Assembly: GCF_014905555.1 (NCBI RefSeq)
Contig: NZ_BNGS01000005.1
Location: forward strand, 310,001-374,000
DNA: 64,000 nt
Direction: 5' to 3'
DNA from: Streptomyces sp. Y2F8-2
GTDB lineage: Bacteria; Actinomycetota; Actinomycetes; Streptomycetales; Streptomycetaceae
The first letter of the stretch is position 1, and every line of letters begins with the position of its first letter. Positions 1 to 8,139 of this stretch are shown one piece after another. Both the position numbers and the translations under genes were made by a program. The notes under the pieces are model-generated. The model was given only the letters and a program-made list of their open reading frames with translations. It did not search any database and was not told the origin of the DNA.

Positions 1-345
1 GCCATCGCCAGCGTCGACTACCGCGGCTTCGCCTCGCTCCAGCAGGGCGCGAGCGGCACCCAGCGGGCCTCGTACTACTTCCAGGGCTCCTCGAACACGG
101 CGTACCGCAGCCACCCGTTCAACGGCCCCTACAACGACAACTGGCAGGCCACCGACAGCACGGACTGGGCGCAGCTCGTCTGGGCGCCGTGCGGAGTGCA
201 GCGCAACTTCAACATCAACACCGAACTGCGGGTCACCGCGGGCACGTCCGCGCCCGGCAAGGTCAGCTTCATGACCATGGACTCGACGGACGGAGACATC
301 AGCACCGTGTACCACATGGCCTGGAAGGAGTGTCCGCGCTCCTGA
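1..345 (+). CDS. DUF4360 family secreted protein, C-terminal part
   Basis: The reading frame is open from the first base and ends at TGA 343-345; the start lies outside the window. The visible 114 residues contain the family's typical runs VDYRGFASL, ASYYFQG, FNGPYNDNWQATD, NFNINTELRV and SFMTMDSTDG, which I recognise as the C-terminal half of DUF4360, a small secreted beta-rich family common in streptomycetes and fungi with no known biochemical function. It ends about 170 bp before a strong hairpin (516-550) shared with the convergent GH62 gene. The family is fairly certain; the role is unknown. Confidence 0.8.
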   Translation, partial: AIASVDYRGFASLQQGASGTQRASYYFQGSSNTAYRSHPFNGPYNDNWQATDSTDWAQLVWAPCGVQRNFNINTELRVTAGTSAPGKVSFMTMDSTDGDISTVYHMAWKECPRS

Positions 346-515
346 ACTGGAGCCGGCGGGCGGGTGGGCGCGCGCTGCCCGCCCGCCGACGGCGCCGCCG
401 CAACTGCCGCTGCCCGAAGGACGGTGGTGCCGAGGTCGAGTTCCGGGGTCACCGTCACCGGGCGTGCGCCGGGCTTGGCCCACACGCGAACGTACGGAGC
501 ATTGACGGGAGTTCC

Positions 516-550
516 GAGGAACCCCAGCCGGCACAGGGCTGGGGTTCCTC
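516..550. terminator. Bidirectional hairpin terminator between DUF4360 and GH62 genes
   Basis: A perfect 14-bp stem (GAGGAACCCCAGCC at 516-529 and its complement at 537-550) encloses a 7-nt loop. It sits between two convergent genes and has no T tract, as is usual for Streptomyces terminators. The rest of the 346-654 gap holds nothing else I recognise. Confidence 0.8.
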
Positions 551-654
551 GACGTGGTGCGTATCGGTCAGTAGGTGAACTTGCCCACGCGGTGAACCGC
601 TCGTCTACGGGCAGGCAGACCGCACCACATTGTGATCACCGTGGATCGGGCAGG

Positions 655-2067
655 TCAGTGCTGCAGGGTGAGGACACCCGGTCGCCACGGCAGTTGGTCG
701 TAGGGGCCGCCCGCGTTGGGGGACTTGCCCTGGTAGAGGAACTGCAGGTTGCAGGGGTCGATGGTCATGGTCTGGTCGGGGTTGTTGCGGACCAGGTCAC
801 CGTGGCTGATGTCGTTGGTCCAGGTGGCACCGCTGTTGGCCTTGCCCGCGAAGGGGTTGCTCTCGCCGGCGGCCTGCGGGGTCCACGGACCGTTCAGGCT
901 GGTGGCGGTGAACGAGCGGAAGTAGCGCTGCTCAGTCGCACCCCGAGCCTCGACAATCATGAGGTATTGGTTCTGGCCTTGAACCTTGTAGACCTGAGGC
1001 GCCTCGAACAGGTTCTTCACCGTGTCGCTCATGACCGTGGTGTACGAGGAGCCGAAGTTGCCCGGGAAGTTCCCGATCGGCATGGTCGACTTGTAGATGT
1101 TGCCGTTGTCACCGGCGAAGAACAGGTACATGTTCTGGTCATCGGCGATCAGGGTCTGGTCGATCGGGGCGGAGCCGGGGATGCTGCCGGTGAACAGCGG
1201 CTGCGGCGCGGACCAGCCGCCCGGGTTGGTGGGGTCGCTCGACGTGCGGTAGATGAAGGGCCACGCACCCCACTGGTACGCCAGCACCCAGATCTTCTTG
1301 GGCGCGAAGTAGAACAGCGTGGGCGCCACCGTGGACTGGCTCATCCCGGTCTGGCCGGCCGACGCCATGTCCGACCAGTTCGTAAAGGGACTGAACATCA
1401 TCGAGCCGTACCCCGATCCCGACACGTTCGACGCGTAGACCAGGTGCTTGCCGTTGTACGTCACGTTGGTGAAGTCCTTCAGCGAGACCCACCCGTTCGC
1501 CGGCTGCGCCAGCGGACCCGTCGAGGTCCACCGGTACGTGGACGGAAGAGAACACGTGGTGCCCGTCCCGGACAGGCCGGTCCACTTCTGGTTGCCGGCG
1601 CCGGTGCAATTCCAGAGCTGCACCGCCGTGCCGTTGGCCGTACCGCCGCCCGAGACGTCCAGGCACAGCCCGGACTCCACGCCGACGACCGTGCCGTCGG
1701 AGTTCACCCGCCACTGCTGGTTCGCACCGCCGTTGCAGGACCAGATCTCCACCTTGGTCCCGGAAGTGGTGGCGTGGCCCGGGACGTCCAGGCACCTGTT
1801 GCCGTACACCGTCAACTGGTTGCCGTCCGTCAACGTCCACTGCTGGTTGGTCCCGCCCGTGCAGTCCCAGATCTGCAGGAACGTGCCATCGGTCTGACTG
1901 GCGCCCGGCACATCGAGACACCGGCCGGAACCAACGCCGCGCAAGGCGCCGCTGGTGGCCGCCTGAGCCGGGTTGGCGACGAGCAGCGCCGCCAACGCGA
2001 CCAGGGCCGCAACCGCAGCGGCGAGTACCACAGACCGATGCCTGCGGCCGAAACTTCGTCCGCGCAT
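655..2067 (-). CDS. Secreted GH62 alpha-L-arabinofuranosidase with N-terminal CBM13
   Basis: The 470-aa protein removes arabinose side chains from arabinoxylan outside the cell. It has an Arg-rich signal peptide (about 1-36), a three-lobed ricin-B/CBM13 module (about 38-165, repeated LCLDV and NQQW) and a GH62 five-bladed catalytic domain (about 172-470). The family's catalytic residues appear present: the base Asp in SLKDF, the pKa-tuning Asp in APIDQT and the acid Glu in LFEAPQVY (near residue 355). The architecture matches the characterised S. coelicolor CBM13-GH62 enzyme. The ATG at 2067 was chosen because GAGGT lies just upstream and the signal peptide follows; the frame stays open further upstream but reads as non-coding. 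It is the last gene of the island's run. Confidence 0.93.
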   Translation of the reverse strand: MRGRSFGRRHRSVVLAAAVAALVALAALLVANPAQAATSGALRGVGSGRCLDVPGASQTDGTFLQIWDCTGGTNQQWTLTDGNQLTVYGNRCLDVPGHATTSGTKVEIWSCNGGANQQWRVNSDGTVVGVESGLCLDVSGGGTANGTAVQLWNCTGAGNQKWTGLSGTGTTCSLPSTYRWTSTGPLAQPANGWVSLKDFTNVTYNGKHLVYASNVSGSGYGSMMFSPFTNWSDMASAGQTGMSQSTVAPTLFYFAPKKIWVLAYQWGAWPFIYRTSSDPTNPGGWSAPQPLFTGSIPGSAPIDQTLIADDQNMYLFFAGDNGNIYKSTMPIGNFPGNFGSSYTTVMSDTVKNLFEAPQVYKVQGQNQYLMIVEARGATEQRYFRSFTATSLNGPWTPQAAGESNPFAGKANSGATWTNDISHGDLVRNNPDQTMTIDPCNLQFLYQGKSPNAGGPYDQLPWRPGVLTLQH

Positions 2068-2265
2068 GGGGACCTCGTATTCCTTGAGTAAGCGGTTCCG
2101 GTTGGCCCGCTCAGGGGCTGTCCGGACGGTCGATGTGGTGCTGTTCGCAGCCGTCCGATGGCACCGGGCTGACCCCTCGTGGCTTCCCGGTCCTGCGAGA
2201 GGCTTCGGCACAGTCCTTTCTGCCGTGGAGCCACGTGCCATCGACGGTTCGCTCGCACGCTCGTG

Positions 2266-2286
2266 CCAGCACGGTGCCGTGCCTGG
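2266..2286 (-). terminator. Possible terminator hairpin after the CE1 esterase gene
   Basis: GCACGG and CCGTGC (2269-2274 and 2277-2282) form a short inverted repeat, extended by imperfect flanking CCA/TGG pairs, directly after the stop codon of the esterase gene. The 229-bp gap to the GH62 start could also hold a promoter for GH62. The stem is short, so this is tentative. Confidence 0.4.
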
Positions 2287-2296
2287 CCCCGGCGTT

Positions 2297-3631
2297 TCAG
2301 TTCTCCAGGCGCCAGTGCTGGTTCGCACCGCCCGTGCAACTCCACAGCTGGACTTTCGTCCCGTTGGCGGTCCCCTGGCCGTTGGCGTCCAGGCAGAGCC
2401 CCGACTGCACCGCTGTGATGGTGCCGTCGGAATTGATGTTCCATTGCTGGTCTGCCTGTCCGCTGCAGTCCCAGATCGCCGCCGGGGCGCCGTTGCCCGC
2501 CGCCTGGCCGACGCCCAGGCACTTGTTGCCGTAGACCACCAGCTGCTTTCCGGCGGTGTAGGTCCACCGTTGGTTGGAGCCGCCGTTGCAGTCCCACAGT
2601 TGTGCCTGCGTGCCGTTGGCCGTGGTGGAGTTGTTGATGTCGAGGCAGCGCCCCGACTGCTGGCCGACGATCTTCTGGTTGCCGGAGGGCGGTGGCGGAT
2701 TCGAGCCGAACTGTGTGAAGAACTGCCACACCGCCGCCGACGTCCAGGTGCGCCATCCGTCACCGGTGGAACCGTCTATGGGACCGGGGTCGTGGCCCGC
2801 TCCGTCGAACGCGGCCCAGACGACGGGGTATCCGGACCGGCACCCGGAGTAGGTGGTGATGATGTGCGTCAGGCTTCCGTAGGCCGGCTCGGGCGGGTTC
2901 TGCGGGGTGCAGCCGTTGTTCCGGACGAAGGTGTCGCGCAGTTCCCGTCCCAGCGAGATCGGCAGCACGTTGTCCCTGATGCCGTGCAGACCCATGTAGG
3001 CGATGGGCTGAGTCCCGCCGTTGCACCCGCTGAGGTTCGCTCCGGAGTAGACCGCGACCGCGCGGAAGACCGTTGCCCGGGAGCAGGCGAGGGCGTACGA
3101 CATCGCGCCGCCGTAGCTGAAGCCGGCGGAGAAGACCTGAGTGGTGTCGACGCACAGACCTGATTCGATCTGGCTGACCATGGCGTCCACGAAGGCCACG
3201 TCCTGGCCACCGGAGTTGGCCCAGCCGTTGCCGATGCCCTGGGGAGCGACGAAGATCGTGCTGTTGTTCGCGCTGTCCGCCAGGCGCCTGAGGCCGTAGT
3301 AGGACCAGTTGTACCCGTCCGTTCCGCCCGAGTCGACGTCGTTGGCCGTGCCGCCCCGCCAGTGGAAACCGAAGATCAGCCGGTAGGGGTGGTTGCTGTC
3401 GTAGCCGGCAGGAACCCGCAGTATGTAACTGCGGGTCTGGCCGCCGCTCTGAATCGTGTGGGTACCACTCGTGAGCGTCGGGGCCTTGCCGCAGCCGGCG
3501 GTCGCCCGGACGGCTGCGGTCGTCGTAGCCGACGCGGGGGCGCCGAGGCCGCTGCCGAACGAGCTGCCCGCGGCTGCCAGGACGAGAAGTACCGCAGCCG
3601 CGATGGACATCAAGAGGGGTGTGCGTTTCAT
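2297..3631 (-). CDS. Secreted CE1-type (feruloyl/acetylxylan) esterase with C-terminal CBM13
   Basis: The 444-aa protein has an N-terminal signal sequence, an alpha/beta-hydrolase domain of the LpqC/PHB-depolymerase group (about 45-305) and a CBM13 module (about 315-444). The nucleophile elbow GFSYGG, the acid-loop region HGIRDNVLP and the histidine in GAGHDPGP form a plausible Ser-Asp-His triad. CE1 relatives with this fold de-esterify feruloylated or acetylated xylan, which fits the neighbours; sequence alone cannot separate feruloyl from acetyl specificity. The ATG at 3631 has AAGGAACGC upstream, and the gap to the upstream GH29 gene is only 46 bp, suggesting cotranscription. Confidence 0.85.
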   Translation of the reverse strand: MKRTPLLMSIAAAVLLVLAAAGSSFGSGLGAPASATTTAAVRATAGCGKAPTLTSGTHTIQSGGQTRSYILRVPAGYDSNHPYRLIFGFHWRGGTANDVDSGGTDGYNWSYYGLRRLADSANNSTIFVAPQGIGNGWANSGGQDVAFVDAMVSQIESGLCVDTTQVFSAGFSYGGAMSYALACSRATVFRAVAVYSGANLSGCNGGTQPIAYMGLHGIRDNVLPISLGRELRDTFVRNNGCTPQNPPEPAYGSLTHIITTYSGCRSGYPVVWAAFDGAGHDPGPIDGSTGDGWRTWTSAAVWQFFTQFGSNPPPPSGNQKIVGQQSGRCLDINNSTTANGTQAQLWDCNGGSNQRWTYTAGKQLVVYGNKCLGVGQAAGNGAPAAIWDCSGQADQQWNINSDGTITAVQSGLCLDANGQGTANGTKVQLWSCTGGANQHWRLEN

Positions 3632-3677
3632 GCGTTCCTTCTTCCGAAGTCGAGGAACAGGCAGGAAGGGGCGGGGT

Positions 3678-5660
3678 TCAGACGGCGGTGATGGTCCATT
3701 CGTTGTTGGTGCTGGAGTTGGGCGTCCACATCACCGTCGTGGAACCGACCGTGGTGGTGCCGCTCCCGTCAAGAGCGGTTCCGGTGCCCCGATTGACGAT
3801 CTGGTAGCGGTTGCCACCGAGACTGTTGAGTGACCACTGCTGGTTGCTGCCGCCGTTCCACGCCTCCTGGCGGGCGGGAGCGCCGTTGGCGGAGTTGCCC
3901 CAGCTGTCGGCGGCCATGCCGTTGGTGCGATTCATGATCCGGTGGTAGCCGTTGCCGAGGTCGATCAGCTGCCACTGCAGGTTGGTGCTCCCGTCGTAGT
4001 TCCACTGCTTGAGGTTGGAACCGGATGCGACGTTGCCCCCGCTGTCGAGCACGAGTCCGCTCGTCACGTTGGCGATCTTCACCCACGTGGTCGAGCCGCC
4101 TGGCGCACCCAGGACGGGGATCTCACCGGAGAAGGTGAGCTTGACCGTGTACGCCAGAGCGCTGAACGGCGGGTTGGACGAGGGCATCGCTATGTGCAGG
4201 CCGGAAGCATCCTGGGTCGGGGCGGGCAGGTTGATGTAGCTGCCCGCGGCGTTGTTCAGCAGTTGCGCGCCGGTCAGACTGCTGAGGTTGATCTGGTTCG
4301 AGTTCAGCGTGGTGATGGTCATCGTCGCACCCTGCCAGCCCAGCGCGGTGGCGTAGAGGACCTTGTTGTCCTGGCTGCGGGTGAAGCGGACGTCCTGGGC
4401 TTTGCCGGCGACCGGTCCGCTGAAGGAGCCTCCGCCCATCTTGGTGGGGCCCTCGCCGTAACTGGACCAGGAGCGGGTGCCGTAGACCGCCTCGCCGAAG
4501 CGCCCGAGCCAGTCCCCCATGCCGAGCAGGATCGACTGCTGTCCGGAGGGGATGGTGCCGTCGGCCGTCGGGGCGATGTTCAGCAGCATGGTGCCGCCCT
4601 TGCTGACCCGGTCGATCAGCGAGTGCAGCAGTGCCTGCGTCGAGTAGTAGCCGATGCCCACGGTGTAGCACCAGCTGGAGGAGGAGATGCTGTCGTCGGT
4701 CAGCCAGTACGGGGTGAGCAGCCCTGCCGGGCCGCCGCGCTCGAAGTCGAAGACCTCGCCCTTGTTGTCGAGGCCGTCCTTGTAGGTCGCGACCACGTCC
4801 TTGTTCCAGGCGACGGCCTGGTTGTAGTAGTGCGCGAGGAACTGTAGCCGGTAGGACTCCTCCACCAGGCCCAGGTCGAAGTCCTGCCAGAGCAGGTCCG
4901 GCTGGTAGCCGTCGATGACCTCGACCAGCTTGTCGTACCAGAGCTTGTTCTCAGCGGCCGAGCCCTGCTGGCCGAACAGGATGCGCAGCGTCGGGTCGGA
5001 CTGGTTCGGCACGTGGTCGAAGTAGCCGTTGAAGTGGTAGGCGTGGTGCAGGGACGCCATGAACCTCAGGCCCTGCGCGCGGATGGCCCGCGCGTGCAGC
5101 CCGACGAGGTCGAGTCTGGGGCCGTGCTGGACGGAGTTCCAGGGATTGGCGCGGCTGTTCCACATGGAGAAGCCGTCGTGGTGCTCGGCGACCGGGCCGG
5201 CGAACCTGGCTCCCGCGGACTTGAACAGCCGGGCCCAGGCGTCCGGATCCCAGTTGCCTCCCTGGGAGGCGAGTTTCGGGGCGAACTGCACGAAGTTGCC
5301 GGCCTTGTCGCGGGCTCCGTCGATGAAGTTGTTGTACGGCCAGACCGAGGGGTCGCCGTAGGTGGCGATGTGGTGCTTGTTTTCGTTCGAGCCGCCGATG
5401 TACATGTTGCGCGGGTACCACTCGTTGCCGAACGCCGGGACGCTGAAGACGCCCCAGTGGTAGTAGATGCCGAACTTGGCGTCCTTGAACCAGGCGGGCG
5501 CCGGGGGGTGCTGGTCCACGGACGACCAGCTGGGGGTGTAGCTCGCCGGGCCTTCGGTCGCCGCGGCCTCCGGGGCGAACCGCAGCAGGCCGAGGGCCGT
5601 GACCGCGCCGGTCGCCGCCAGCAGGCGGCGCCGGCTGATCGGATGGGGGGTGGGCTTCAT
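3678..5660 (-). CDS. Tat-exported GH29 alpha-L-fucosidase with C-terminal ricin-B lectin module
   Basis: The 660-aa protein starts with a twin-arginine signal (SRRRLLAATG). The GH29 barrel spans about 40-400 with the family blocks FGIYYHWGVFS, PVAEHHDGFSMW and TMLLNIAPTADG; Asp260 in LLWQD is the likely nucleophile. A beta-sandwich follows (about 400-490), then a lectin module (about 515-660, NLQW and NQQW repeats). It should release fucose from plant glycans such as arabinogalactan or xyloglucan. The Tat signal sets it apart from most island neighbours, which look Sec-dependent. Start ATG 5660 has GAGAGG upstream; 30 bp separate it from the GH59 gene. Confidence 0.9.
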   Translation of the reverse strand: MKPTPHPISRRRLLAATGAVTALGLLRFAPEAAATEGPASYTPSWSSVDQHPPAPAWFKDAKFGIYYHWGVFSVPAFGNEWYPRNMYIGGSNENKHHIATYGDPSVWPYNNFIDGARDKAGNFVQFAPKLASQGGNWDPDAWARLFKSAGARFAGPVAEHHDGFSMWNSRANPWNSVQHGPRLDLVGLHARAIRAQGLRFMASLHHAYHFNGYFDHVPNQSDPTLRILFGQQGSAAENKLWYDKLVEVIDGYQPDLLWQDFDLGLVEESYRLQFLAHYYNQAVAWNKDVVATYKDGLDNKGEVFDFERGGPAGLLTPYWLTDDSISSSSWCYTVGIGYYSTQALLHSLIDRVSKGGTMLLNIAPTADGTIPSGQQSILLGMGDWLGRFGEAVYGTRSWSSYGEGPTKMGGGSFSGPVAGKAQDVRFTRSQDNKVLYATALGWQGATMTITTLNSNQINLSSLTGAQLLNNAAGSYINLPAPTQDASGLHIAMPSSNPPFSALAYTVKLTFSGEIPVLGAPGGSTTWVKIANVTSGLVLDSGGNVASGSNLKQWNYDGSTNLQWQLIDLGNGYHRIMNRTNGMAADSWGNSANGAPARQEAWNGGSNQQWSLNSLGGNRYQIVNRGTGTALDGSGTTTVGSTTVMWTPNSSTNNEWTITAV

Positions 5661-5690
5661 GCGGGGCCTCTCAACGTCTTGACGGGGTGG

Positions 5691-8099
5691 TCAGTTGCGC
5701 GTCCACTGCTGGTTGCTGCCGCCGTTGCAGGTCCACAGCTCCAGCAGGGTGCCGTTGGCCGTTCCCGCGCCGGTGGCGTCCAGGCACAGGCCGGACTGGG
5801 CTCCGGTGATGGTGCCGTCGGCGTTGAGCGTCCACTTCTGGTAGCCGCCGCCGTCGCAGGTGCGAATGTCGACCTTGGTGCCGGGGCTGGTGCCGCCGCC
5901 CGCGGCGTCGAGGCAGACGCTGCCGTAGACGCGCAGTTCACCGGCGGAGGTGCTCGTCCACTGCTGGTTGCTGCCGCCGTTGCAGTCCCACAGCTCCACC
6001 TGGGTGCCGGGCGTCTGCGACTGGTTCGGCACGTCCACGCACCGGCCCGAGCCGACGCCGACGATCGAGCCGGTCGTGCCGCCGCCGGTGCCGCCGCTGC
6101 CGGGGGTGAGGGACAGGTTGTCGAACTGTGCCGTCTCACCCTGGCCGGTCGCGTAGCCGGCCTGGCCCGCGGCCCAGGTGCGGTCGCTTACGGAGCCGAC
6201 CGTCGAGCCGTCGACGACGGCGGTCAGCGTGCTGCCGGAGAACGTCAGCGCCAGGGTGTGCCAGCGGTTGGTGCCCAGCGCCGTGGTGGTGCCGTGGGCG
6301 AGGGTGGAGACACTGCCGTTGGTGTTGGAGCTGAGGATCGACCAGGCTCCGGTGTCGCTCACCCGCAGGTGGTAGGCGTTCAGTTGCCCGGTGCTGCCGT
6401 AGTCCTGCGTGTTCGCGCGGCCCATCAGCTCGGCGTATCCGGGCTGTTCGAGCAGCACGTCGGACGAGACGGTGTAGTTGCTCCAGCCGACGTCACCGAG
6501 CAGGGCGTGCGGATCGGACAGCGCGTCCCAGGTGATCGGTTTCTGCGGGCTCATCTGGCGCACGCACTTGCCGGTGCGGCCGCCGCCGCAGCCGACCACC
6601 TCGAAGGCGCCCTGCCAGTCCATGAGGTACTTCGCCTCGGTGCCCGTGGTGTAGCCGTCGAACGAGTCGCTGTACGGCAGGCTCATGACGCCCTGGGCGG
6701 GGCCGGTGGCAGTGCCCTTGCCCTGGCCGGTCGTGGTGGTCAGGGTGTAGACGTGATGGGGCTGCACGGTCAGGCTGAAGCCGCCACCGGACGGGGTGAG
6801 GTCCGTGGTGTGCACGAAGTAGTCGGCCGCGCTGCCGGAGTCGACGTCGGTCGACCAGACGTGGACGGTTCCGGTGGAAAGCCCTCCGGTGACGTTGAAG
6901 TTCAGGGTCTGGGCGCTACCGGCGTCCATGGTCTCGACGACGGTCGAGTAGTCCGAGTTGTCGGTGGACTTCAGCGAGACGTAGCTGCCGTTGTTCCGGT
7001 TGCCGCCGATGTAGCCGCTGGAGGAGTCGAGGTACCGCCAGCCGGGGGCGGTGAACTGCGTCGTGTGCGCCGTCACCCAGGTGTTCTTGCCGATCGAGTA
7101 GTGCCCGGACCACGGCTGGGAGGCGAGGGCGAGGCCCATCGTGGGGTAGGGCAGGTTCGGGGTGATCGCGGCGACCACAGGCCAGTTGAGGTAGGCGGTC
7201 ATCCGGCCGTCGATGTATCCGCGGTTGATGCCGCGGGCCACGGCCGGAGCACCCGCGTTGTAGTCGTCCGAGCCGTTCTCGCTGGCCCACAGCTGCTTGC
7301 CGGACGACGTGGCGGCCGACGGCACCGAGCAGTTCGACTGGGAGGAGCGGTAGCCGCAGGGATAGTGCGTACCGATGATGTTCACCGCGGCGGCGAACGC
7401 CGGGTCGGAGTCGACGTCATTCGCGACGTTCCAGTCCGAGTCGGCGGCGACGATCTTGACGCTGCCGTAGCCGTTGGCGTTGAGCGCGCTGCGCAACTGC
7501 TCGTACCAGGAGACGTTGTAGCCTCGCTCGTTCCAGCCGCCGAGGTAGTCGATGCCGAGTCCGTGCTGTTTGGCGCAGCCCAGCCACGAGATCAGGTAGT
7601 TGACCATGTCGGTGGACCAGAAGTTGCCGCCACCGATCCAGCCGGGGGCGCCCCAGGCGAGCCCGTACAGTTTGATGTTCGGGTTGCGTGCCTTGGCCTG
7701 CTCCATCAGCCACCATTCGTAGCCCCGGTTGCAGTTGAGGTCGGAGCGGGTGTGCTGGTGACTCGGCTCGGCTCCCGAGGTGGAGTTGGTGTCCCCGCCG
7801 ATCTCGGCCTTGAGGATCTGGAGGGAGGCGCCGTAGCCGGGCTTGAAGAGGTAGTCGAGGATCTGACCGCGTTCGGGCTCGGGATAGTCGATCAGGAGTC
7901 TGCTGTTGCCTCCTCCGCCGCTGATCGCGCCGACGCCGTCGAAGGTCCGTCCGCCGGATGTGCCGTTGATGGTGATGGGGGTGGCGGCCTGGGCCGGAGC
8001 GGCGGTCGCGCCCACGAGGCCGACGCAGGCCAGGACGAGGCTCGTGAGCACGCCCGTCGAGGCGCGCAGGCGCCCAAACAGCCGTCCGCATGCTGTCAC
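5691..8099 (-). CDS. Secreted GH59 beta-galactosidase (galactocerebrosidase family) with CBM13
   Basis: The 802-aa protein has a signal peptide (about 1-38), a GH59 barrel with acid/base Glu191 (GGWNERGY) and nucleophile Glu274 (WASENGS), the accessory beta-sandwich and concanavalin-like domains typical of GALC (to about 665), and a C-terminal CBM13 (about 675-802). Family members hydrolyse beta-galactosides; in this island a plant arabinogalactan is a more likely substrate than galactosylceramide. A GTG start at 8099 with GAAAGGAAACACC upstream was preferred; the upstream ATG at 8228 would overlap the neighbouring gene and add low-complexity sequence. Confidence 0.9.
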   Translation of the reverse strand: MTACGRLFGRLRASTGVLTSLVLACVGLVGATAAPAQAATPITINGTSGGRTFDGVGAISGGGGNSRLLIDYPEPERGQILDYLFKPGYGASLQILKAEIGGDTNSTSGAEPSHQHTRSDLNCNRGYEWWLMEQAKARNPNIKLYGLAWGAPGWIGGGNFWSTDMVNYLISWLGCAKQHGLGIDYLGGWNERGYNVSWYEQLRSALNANGYGSVKIVAADSDWNVANDVDSDPAFAAAVNIIGTHYPCGYRSSQSNCSVPSAATSSGKQLWASENGSDDYNAGAPAVARGINRGYIDGRMTAYLNWPVVAAITPNLPYPTMGLALASQPWSGHYSIGKNTWVTAHTTQFTAPGWRYLDSSSGYIGGNRNNGSYVSLKSTDNSDYSTVVETMDAGSAQTLNFNVTGGLSTGTVHVWSTDVDSGSAADYFVHTTDLTPSGGGFSLTVQPHHVYTLTTTTGQGKGTATGPAQGVMSLPYSDSFDGYTTGTEAKYLMDWQGAFEVVGCGGGRTGKCVRQMSPQKPITWDALSDPHALLGDVGWSNYTVSSDVLLEQPGYAELMGRANTQDYGSTGQLNAYHLRVSDTGAWSILSSNTNGSVSTLAHGTTTALGTNRWHTLALTFSGSTLTAVVDGSTVGSVSDRTWAAGQAGYATGQGETAQFDNLSLTPGSGGTGGGTTGSIVGVGSGRCVDVPNQSQTPGTQVELWDCNGGSNQQWTSTSAGELRVYGSVCLDAAGGGTSPGTKVDIRTCDGGGYQKWTLNADGTITGAQSGLCLDATGAGTANGTLLELWTCNGGSNQQWTRN

Positions 8100-8139
8100 G
8101 GTGTTTCCTTTCGCAGGTCGGGGTCCGCGGCCGGGGCGG

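Noticed and set aside
364..2091. Long plus-strand open frame opposite the GH62 gene
   Set aside because: It is rich in Val/Arg/Gly/His without domain signals and mirrors the GH62 gene, as expected for an antisense frame in high-GC DNA.
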